Below the pieces are notes generated by a model that saw only the letters and a list, made by a program, of their open reading frames with translations, was not told where the DNA came from and ran no database searches. 39,648 nucleotides of DNA from a virus. This document shows positions 34,601-39,648 of the stretch, piece by piece. Both the position numbers and the translations under genes were made by a program. The first letter of the stretch is position 1; every line of letters starts with the position of its first letter. Where the stretch lies: IMG/VR virus record IMGVR_UViG_3300032053_000193, positions 1 through 39,648 of that record; one strand, 5' to 3'.

Positions 34601-35199
34601 ATGGGCAATTGGTTTATATGCCTGGCGATGTTGGAATTGACTTTCAAAAGAACCCTATGATTGTGCAGAGCTTTATTCCGATTACAAATTCTTTAATAAC
34701 TGCACTTAACATTGCTAAACCTGACGTAGTTAATACTTGGTATTTTATATTGAACATTAATGACTTTATTCCATCAGAAGTTGTTTTATTTGATCAGTGG
34801 TTGGGACAAACTGTCGATCCGATGGTCAGGTCTGGTAGGGCAGTCTGGAGAACACTATCTCAGTCATTGCGTGCTTTTAGGGAGTTTGAAAGATTCCTAG
34901 AGGTTAACCGTAACCGTGTTAGGTTTGTAACAGACACGTATGGTGGATATGGCTATGGTGGTAGTCAAGAAATTAAAGCATTACAATGGGATCAAGTTGC
35001 TAAGACATTGACCTTTACTCCTGTGGATAAATCGGGGTACTATTTATTTAGCTATATAAGTGGGTGGTCAAAATATGAAGAGGCAGAGCATTTAATAACA
35101 TGTACATGGAAATTGCATACTGATGATGGTCAACCACCTATGATTAAAATGTATTTGGATGGCGATTTAATGAATCATAAGGTTTTTGGAGATCTTTAG
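31600..35199 (+). CDS. Large modular baseplate/adhesion protein with LamG-like and deacetylase-like parts
   Basis: The best start is ATG 31600, which shares a base with the previous stop (TAATG). No Shine-Dalgarno site is visible, so translation is probably coupled; an upstream TTG frame start is unlikely. The 1199-aa protein begins with several hairpin modules of the 'G-DY-x-D-x-G-V' type to ~residue 600. Residues ~680-790 look like the first half of a LamG/concanavalin domain (GTFSFLLGTLWDGNDE, NRITLYKNKKDLLSFEVFD). Residues ~1162-1199 (HLITCTWKLHTDDG, IKMYLDGDL) look like its second half. Between them (~800-1090) a helix-strand alternation resembles the polysaccharide-deacetylase barrel: DEGP at 853-856, KLRTLANIYENHGARLTI, then RGHDVHLYLD at 903-912. 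The usual metal-binding histidines are not at the expected positions. A host-surface binding role is likely. Confidence 0.65.
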   Translation: MRTYPIKLQHDNLVPDSEVITIPGGQYNALVRGEDYIMDYINGIVNIVLTGRIAHLPGIGTSDFDLDITYRRQVDFTEELILNSHIEVFNEVAEVTNVFELQVENGPIGDVFRVFNKTTGENYTIDSFFNKTILIAGIQAPRTVDLINQEAILCDRQISNGLFLNTVNLVLPEYLVPAKEHMISSYGSVISTTGYKNLIRGGVDILQNTYEINVTPEIITAEFYTGSTILRRSNNKLIEGVDYYATVNSDGSKLILTLTDAGKTSIGHNSVFYLFKKTYRIQEHSLYDGAAILDTEHRFTFTQSYLSEVSTFNINDCAQLYKFEPYIEKQQEVDVPVNPGLIVTNQAGTITYEENKDYTIDGVFKRLVRVPTSTKLLSRYAVKVVYIERESFTIDSVVAAQDAVVIDYDYGTNSLDWTPSFKDQKIQEIRSFSEDLRFFTLNKFPASTDVRVYRAPNGQGVELINIVSVDAGTRQVQVDPLPQTTTYIVEYVARDQTFDPGTSYYVSYRYGARKKALIDNFAALLGITTGSVIRTETFDMVNGQSSVKLSFTPADPSRTIIYTVGDPDKTNVTTIRAWDTSTYTLDFVPIVSSGTYIVEYPVVGFETEDLRKAIIALSQSFNMGPTKASVELLGEALTGIIPNVQESINNGFKLTNDSTSDYLVPIDPVVSSALSDGTSSITFVPSRFNNGVELRASSNAWIGYSALNDIRVKEGTFSFLLGTLWDGNDEQSHQLLDLMGTNEFTNRITLYKNKKDLLSFEVFDKNSNLYRITTNVSRIPRNVILYLKEGQGVVGLPYSPAYTVMDFNSNGQSDIFEANETEFVITPVFGGLAGLGLGITTLVQIPNDITYQDEGPQGYVANKLRTLANIYENHGARLTIQTELSFIIGCQLFDNILKELYLRGHDVHLYLDIPSNVISDEEREVYILERRNALAALGIGGSDSDGVAGGYIIEDFATRYPSLGFDYASAYADPISHKILKDRTDIFRASTGPDFSIPSPDGQLVYMPGDVGIDFQKNPMIVQSFIPITNSLITALNIAKPDVVNTWYFILNINDFIPSEVVLFDQWLGQTVDPMVRSGRAVWRTLSQSLRAFREFERFLEVNRNRVRFVTDTYGGYGYGGSQEIKALQWDQVAKTLTFTPVDKSGYYLFSYISGWSKYEEAEHLITCTWKLHTDDGQPPMIKMYLDGDLMNHKVFGDL

Positions 35200-35200
35200 A

Positions 35201-35923
35201 ATGGTGACTTCTTTAATTGTACCAGCACCTGGGAACTTAAGGGCAATTTTAATTAACAACAATGTTCCTATAACAAAAGAGCCTGAGGTGAATCTTATAT
35301 TAAGTGCTCTCTATGCTACAGATATGATGGTATCTAACGACAGCAATCTGATTGGAGCATCGTGGGAACCCTATGTGTCTGCTAAAGAGTGGTTTTTAGC
35401 TGATGAGCAGGTGGGTCCAGGATTTGGGGATGGTGAAAAAATAGTCTATGTAAAATTTAAGAATACAACAGAGGAGTCTTTAATTTACTCAGCTACTATC
35501 TTTTTAAAGACATCTCCACCAGCAGTTGGTGCTATGCCTATTTTAATTAACGATGGCAGATTCAAGACAGATAGAAGACAAGTAATGCTTTCTTTGAACG
35601 CCTCTGGTGCAGGACATGTTGAGATCTATAATGAAACTGACTTAAGTACTTATACTGGAGGAGTAGTTTTACCATATAATTCTAGAATGGAATGGGTTCT
35701 TTCAGAGGGAAATGGTAGCAAGACAGTGTATGTCGTATTTGTTGATGAGATAGGAAATAAAACAGCATTCTTCAGCGATTCTATTATGCTAATGGGACAA
35801 AGTTCTGGCATGCCGGTAATTCAACATCCTGTTGATGGCTCCACAACTGCAGATCGTTTCATTGACGTTACTGGAACAGGTGATCCAGATAGCGTTGTAC
35901 GTATTCAAGTTAACGGAGGTTAA
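35201..35923 (+). CDS. Ig-like repeat adhesion protein
   Basis: This 240-aa protein starts at ATG 35201 with GGAGAT seven bases upstream; an upstream TTG at 35186 is less likely. It contains two similar Ig/FN3-like units. Unit 1 is ~16-103 (ILINNNVPITKEPEVNLILS, WEPYVSAKEWFL, KIVYVKFKN). Unit 2 is ~113-198 (PILINDGRFKTDRRQVMLSL, MEWVLSEGNGSKTVYVVFVD). The pattern 'IN-G-T-V-L-L-A ... W-L ... G-K-VYV-F-D--GN' is common in bacterial and phage surface proteins. Residues ~205-240 begin a third, bacterial Ig-type domain (VTGTGDPDSVVRIQVNGG) that stops early. The last codons also form the GGAGG ribosome site of the next gene. It probably acts as a spacer or connector in the host-binding appendage. 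Confidence 0.65.
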   Translation: MVTSLIVPAPGNLRAILINNNVPITKEPEVNLILSALYATDMMVSNDSNLIGASWEPYVSAKEWFLADEQVGPGFGDGEKIVYVKFKNTTEESLIYSATIFLKTSPPAVGAMPILINDGRFKTDRRQVMLSLNASGAGHVEIYNETDLSTYTGGVVLPYNSRMEWVLSEGNGSKTVYVVFVDEIGNKTAFFSDSIMLMGQSSGMPVIQHPVDGSTTADRFIDVTGTGDPDSVVRIQVNGG

Positions 35924-35928
35924 TTTCA

Positions 35929-38900
35929 ATGCCAGTACCATCACTTGTAAATTGGACTAAGATTACTAATGGATTTGATTTTTCTAATGATAAGTCTATA
36001 TCTAAGTTGTGCGTTTATAACAATAAGATTTATGCTGGCAACGAATCAAGTCTGGGCTTATATAGGTGTCGTATTTATGAGAGTACAGACGGGCTCTCTT
36101 TCTCTGTAAGTAAAGAGTTTATAGATCATCTAGGTGCCATTGGTGGTGATGGCGGCATTATTGGTGGTATGTGTGTTCACGACGATGGTCTTCATGGTCC
36201 CTGTTTATATGCAATAAGAGGATGGTATTCTGGTAGCAATATTGAGTGCCCTACCGTTCATAGGTTCGATGGAAGCATATGGAATGACATATCTGGAAAC
36301 TTCCTTGGTAGTGCTACTGGCAATCCTTATGCAATTACTAAATTGATATCTTACAATAATAAATTATACGTTTCAGCAACCACAGCAGACGGTAATGCGT
36401 GCATCTGGTCCAGCTCCATAGGAAGTGGTGTTTGGACCAGAGAGTTTACATTAGCTGATACTGGTGCAGGTGTTGATGTATGTGAATTTAATGGTGATAT
36501 ATTTGTATTGACTCATGGGGTTGTTTCTGGTTTTAGTGCTAAGATTTTCAAGATGAGTGGTGGTATCTGGGACACAGGAACAATACTGCCTAGTGGATTT
36601 CAATTTGGATCTTCACTACAAACGTTTAATGACGAGTTGTACGCTCTGACATATATAAACTCTACAAAAGCTAGACTAAATAAATTTGATGGCATTAGTT
36701 GGTCTTATGTTAATGAACTTTTTAGGCCATATGCTCAAGTACCTGATATGTTCGTTACTGCAAATAATTTACTACATATAGGCGCAAATGACGGTGTTCT
36801 AGATATGTGTCATTGGGTGTCTAGTGATGGTTCAGACTTTTTAAATACTCAAACATATACACCTAAAACTGCTCCTAGAGCACAACCTCGGAGTGATGTT
36901 GGTTTCTTCAAGAAAAGAACATACTTTGGCTCTCAAGGTAGTGCCATTTATCGTTCAGATGAACTCGTAAGAGCAGATTTTAGTGGAACACCTACTGTAG
37001 GAATGGCTCCACTCATTGTAAGTTTTACTGATTCAAGTATAGGTAACCCTTCTTCTTGGTTTTGGAATTTTGGTGATGGCAATACGTCAACTCTTCAAAA
37101 TCCAATACACACTTATAGTGAACCTGGATCTTACACAGTGTCATTAATTATAAAAGGAGGTGAGGACGACTATGTTCAAAGCAATTATGTAGTCGTTGGA
37201 TCTGCACCCCCTCCATTGGGCGCTGCAGAATTTACTGCAATTCCTACTTCTGGAACAATGCCCTTGACAGTTAGCTTTACTGATTTGAGCTTTAGTGTTC
37301 CTGTGTCTTGGTTTTGGGATTTTGGTGATGGTAATGTTTCAACTCTTCAAAATCCAATACACACTTATAATAGTTCAGGGTTATATTCTGTTACGCTTAT
37401 TATTAATATTGATTTACCTAATGAAGATATGAAAACTAAGAGTAAGTATGTAAATATAATATCTACATCGGTTAATGCATCCACTACAATAGCAACACCA
37501 AGTGGTAGTACCTATCTCGAAAACGCAATAGTAACACTGAGTTCTTTTAAAGATAGCACAATGGGGGTTCCTGATTTGACTGCTCGCATATATTGGCAAC
37601 GTTATGCTCAATCTGAGTCAAGCGTATTTGATATAGTGCAGCGATCAAATATAGCGGGATCAACAGGATGCTTAAGTGTTAGATATTTTGATCCAGACGG
37701 TATTCCTACTCCTCTCTATAGAGGACCTACAGAGTGTATGTCTATTGCTGTTCCTATAGAAAAAACTGTTACAGATATTGAGTTACAAGAAATTTATAAC
37801 AACGGAGACTTTTCTATTCAGATTGAAGGAAAAGATGCTGTTTATGACATGGGATTCAAATTGAAATCTTTATTTGACTCAACAGGGGGTGCAATTCCCT
37901 TTACTGACTTCCAGCCTGGCAACATATATATACATCCTGAATTAGGAATGTTTATGTTTTTTCATTTTCCTGATAGTTGGGATGCATGTTCATACTGGGA
38001 GTTTGCTTGGTGGGACAATGGAGCATTGTCAGAAAGTCAATTAAGTGAATATCCTTATGTATCACTGTGGGATGATGAATCGAGCGGATTTGGTTCTGGT
38101 GGATCTAATCCCGATGATTGGGACAATGAGGATTGGGACAATATTGATAATCCTATCCCATTAAATACCTACTGGGATACTGTCAGTGAAGCACCAGTGA
38201 CAGGCGCTATAATAGCCGTTTCCTATTGGACAAAGGATAATACGGATCCATTAGAGCCGAGACCGGAGGTTATTGCTCGCGACAGTGTACTACCCGATGC
38301 CGATATCGCGTGGCACTATAGGTCAGAATTGTTTACATCACCCATTACGATGAGTACCGACACTCAATTGAGATTTAGAAGTGTAAACGATTTAGGGGCC
38401 ATAGAGGATACAAAAGTAGAATCATATATAGTTGGGTTGCGTTTCGATCTACAACGTGGTGTTAATTTGATATCTCAACCCAATGAGGTACCAAATCCAG
38501 CAGAAGCTAGTTTGGACAATGCATTTAGTGGACTCGATGTCTTACAAATATTTAGACTGGATTCTGGATATTGGCAGGTATATGTGCCCAGTGTTGACTC
38601 AGATAATGTTTATGACTCGATTAATAACCCTACAGCATTTAATGCTATTGACAATAAACATGGATTATTTGTTGTGATGACTGGTCCGGGTACTTTCTGT
38701 TTTCCTTATGGGCAAGCACCTGAAATTACAGAATTAACACTCGTAAATAAAGAAAATAATCAAGGAATCAATGCTATTGGTGTGCCACGCCACAGTTTAC
38801 AGGACAATTCAATCGATAATGTTCTACTTAATAGGGGAATCGAGTTTGATGAAATTTCTAGGGTGACAAATGGTATGTTTGAAACATATATAACTGGTAG

Positions 38901-39003
38901 GGCTTCTGTATTGAATTTTAGCCCTGCTGAACTAAGACCAGGCCGTGGCTATGGTGTTGTCACCTCAAGGGCACAAACGTTTGAATTACCATTCATAGAC
39001 TAG
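35929..39003 (+). CDS. Modular adhesin: beta-propeller, two PKD domains and C-terminal wall/surface modules
   Basis: This 1024-aa protein starts at ATG 35929, with GGAGG at 35915-35919. Residues ~15-345 contain repeated 'YNNKIYAG', 'YNNKLYVS', 'FNDELYAL' blades typical of kelch-like propellers. Two PKD domains follow at ~350-425 and ~432-514, each with the SWFW-FGDG and N-PIHTY signatures. Residues ~515-710 are strand-rich with no name. An acidic, Trp/Asp linker (DDWDNEDWDN) lies at ~729-738. From ~842 two related modules (GVNLISQPNE, then GINAIGVPRH near 946) resemble the 'GWNLIS-P' repeats of bacterial surface proteins. No enzyme motif is visible. It is probably a tail fibre or receptor-binding protein for polysaccharide or surface protein. 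Confidence 0.75.
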   Translation: MPVPSLVNWTKITNGFDFSNDKSISKLCVYNNKIYAGNESSLGLYRCRIYESTDGLSFSVSKEFIDHLGAIGGDGGIIGGMCVHDDGLHGPCLYAIRGWYSGSNIECPTVHRFDGSIWNDISGNFLGSATGNPYAITKLISYNNKLYVSATTADGNACIWSSSIGSGVWTREFTLADTGAGVDVCEFNGDIFVLTHGVVSGFSAKIFKMSGGIWDTGTILPSGFQFGSSLQTFNDELYALTYINSTKARLNKFDGISWSYVNELFRPYAQVPDMFVTANNLLHIGANDGVLDMCHWVSSDGSDFLNTQTYTPKTAPRAQPRSDVGFFKKRTYFGSQGSAIYRSDELVRADFSGTPTVGMAPLIVSFTDSSIGNPSSWFWNFGDGNTSTLQNPIHTYSEPGSYTVSLIIKGGEDDYVQSNYVVVGSAPPPLGAAEFTAIPTSGTMPLTVSFTDLSFSVPVSWFWDFGDGNVSTLQNPIHTYNSSGLYSVTLIINIDLPNEDMKTKSKYVNIISTSVNASTTIATPSGSTYLENAIVTLSSFKDSTMGVPDLTARIYWQRYAQSESSVFDIVQRSNIAGSTGCLSVRYFDPDGIPTPLYRGPTECMSIAVPIEKTVTDIELQEIYNNGDFSIQIEGKDAVYDMGFKLKSLFDSTGGAIPFTDFQPGNIYIHPELGMFMFFHFPDSWDACSYWEFAWWDNGALSESQLSEYPYVSLWDDESSGFGSGGSNPDDWDNEDWDNIDNPIPLNTYWDTVSEAPVTGAIIAVSYWTKDNTDPLEPRPEVIARDSVLPDADIAWHYRSELFTSPITMSTDTQLRFRSVNDLGAIEDTKVESYIVGLRFDLQRGVNLISQPNEVPNPAEASLDNAFSGLDVLQIFRLDSGYWQVYVPSVDSDNVYDSINNPTAFNAIDNKHGLFVVMTGPGTFCFPYGQAPEITELTLVNKENNQGINAIGVPRHSLQDNSIDNVLLNRGIEFDEISRVTNGMFETYITGRASVLNFSPAELRPGRGYGVVTSRAQTFELPFID
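37054..37117 (+). repeat. PKD DNA repeat, copy 1
   Basis: This 64-base stretch inside the adhesin gene matches 37306-37369 with five mismatches. The last 31 bases (37087-37117) are identical. The spacing of 252 bases equals 84 codons, one PKD domain, so the second PKD arose by in-frame duplication. Confidence 0.9.
37306..37369 (+). repeat. PKD DNA repeat, copy 2
   Basis: This is the second copy, with 37339-37369 identical to 37087-37117. The remainder of the two PKD domains has diverged much more. The conserved part therefore reflects either recent duplication with fast change elsewhere or local gene conversion. Confidence 0.9.
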
Positions 39004-39016
39004 GAGGATTAATAAA

Positions 39017-39648
39017 ATGACCATTAAGAATGTAATAAGGGCAGGTGACCGGATGTTAGAGCTGACCGGCGGTTCGCAGGTAACCTTAACTAGTGATCCA
39101 GGCCCTGATAGTCCTATATTTAATTTTACTTATCACAACGCTTGCAATAAGGGGGCAGCGTGGTTTGAGGGGCGATTGTGGACCTTTAGGTTTTTAAATT
39201 ATCAAATGGACTTTAGGCGTTGGAATGATGACGATACTTGGACATATCAACCTGGAGTTGTTACTCCATCTGCAGGCGTAACGTGTTTAGGATATCAAAC
39301 CTATGCCTCTCATAAGTGGGGGGTTCCTGGTTTGATATCTTATAAAGACAATATATATATGTTTTGGGATAGAAATACTGAATACATAGGCCTTGTAAGT
39401 CATAAACATTCCTGGGCTTACATGAGGTGGAATCCCAACCCAGCTCCCAATGGAGCAACAACGATAGAAGCTTATGAAACAACTAAGCCTGGTTATTACA
39501 CCCAAACCTATACTAAAACAGCTGCTACTGTAGATAACGGTCACATCTTAGACATAATCGAATACAATGGTACCCTTTTTGTTGCCACTCCTATGAATGT
39601 TTTTGCAGTTGTTCCACCAACAGGCGACATGTCTTTAGTTGATGAGCC
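39017..39648 (+). CDS. Propeller-like adhesion protein, 3' end missing
   Basis: ATG 39017 follows a strong AGGAGG at 39002-39007 and the frame stays open to the window end (210 complete codons). No stop is seen. The visible part contains segments such as AAWFEGRLWTFRFLNYQ, GLISYKDNIYMFWDR and IIEYNGTLFVATPMNVFAV, which resemble blades of a kelch or beta-propeller protein like the N-terminus of the preceding gene. It is rich in Trp, Tyr and Thr. No signal peptide or enzyme motif is seen. It continues the host-recognition locus, and the same operon probably extends beyond the window. Confidence 0.65.
   Translation, partial: MTIKNVIRAGDRMLELTGGSQVTLTSDPGPDSPIFNFTYHNACNKGAAWFEGRLWTFRFLNYQMDFRRWNDDDTWTYQPGVVTPSAGVTCLGYQTYASHKWGVPGLISYKDNIYMFWDRNTEYIGLVSHKHSWAYMRWNPNPAPNGATTIEAYETTKPGYYTQTYTKTAATVDNGHILDIIEYNGTLFVATPMNVFAVVPPTGDMSLVDE

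Noticed and set aside
1-39648. Diversity-generating retroelement or CRISPR array in the adhesion region
   Set aside because: No reverse transcriptase, no template/variable repeat pair with adenine-specific changes and no regularly spaced repeats were seen. The only notable DNA repeat is the PKD pair.

Overview
The window is a contiguous block of structural genes from a large contractile-tailed (myovirus-type) bacteriophage. Every convincing gene is on the + strand, packed with gaps of a few bases or start/stop overlaps. The sequence is AT-rich. Shine-Dalgarno sites are strong (several AGGAGG and one perfect AAGGAGGTGAT), which argues against a Bacteroidetes-type host, but nothing identifies the host further. 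I see no tRNA, integrase, transposase, CRISPR array, lysis gene or eCIS-type AAA+ ATPase, so a phage tail locus fits better than an extracellular injection system. The tape measure (1154 aa) implies a tail of roughly 170 nm at 0.15 nm per residue.

Layout: (1) 1-642 is the 3' end of a probable virion fibre or decoration protein. It is followed by a 395-base gap with an extended -10 box, several hairpins and a strong intrinsic terminator. (2) 1038-5766 holds a neck/tail-terminator candidate, an oversized tail sheath and the tail tube, closed by a terminator. (3) 5927-10502 holds the two tail-assembly-chaperone frames, joined by a clear -1 programmed frameshift signal, and the tape measure. (4) 10517-24139 is the central baseplate: an XkdP-position protein, a giant 1847-aa hub, a gp5/VgrG-like spike with a PAAR-like C-terminus, a four-gene cassette I cannot assign, and a gp25-like wedge. 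(5) 24151-31600 holds a 2105-aa baseplate-J protein with an inserted beta-helix, a gpI-position protein and a small fibre/adaptor protein. (6) 31600-39648 is an adhesion locus of large modular proteins: LamG-like, deacetylase-like fold, Ig-like, beta-propeller, PKD and a second propeller-like protein cut by the window edge.

How they work together: tube and sheath polymerise over the tape measure with help from the frameshifted chaperones. The hub and spike form the puncturing tip. The gp25-like, J-like and gpI-position proteins build the wedges, and the last four or five genes probably form host-binding appendages. The gene order follows the PBSX (xkd) and P2 pattern, with many proteins enlarged by inserted binding domains.

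The main points for follow-up are the dnaX-like frameshift cassette, the binding domain inserted in the sheath, the beta-helix inserted in the J protein, the LamG-like domain apparently split by a polysaccharide-deacetylase-like fold that lacks the usual metal-binding histidines, the unassigned cassette between spike and wedge, and the structured leader regions.
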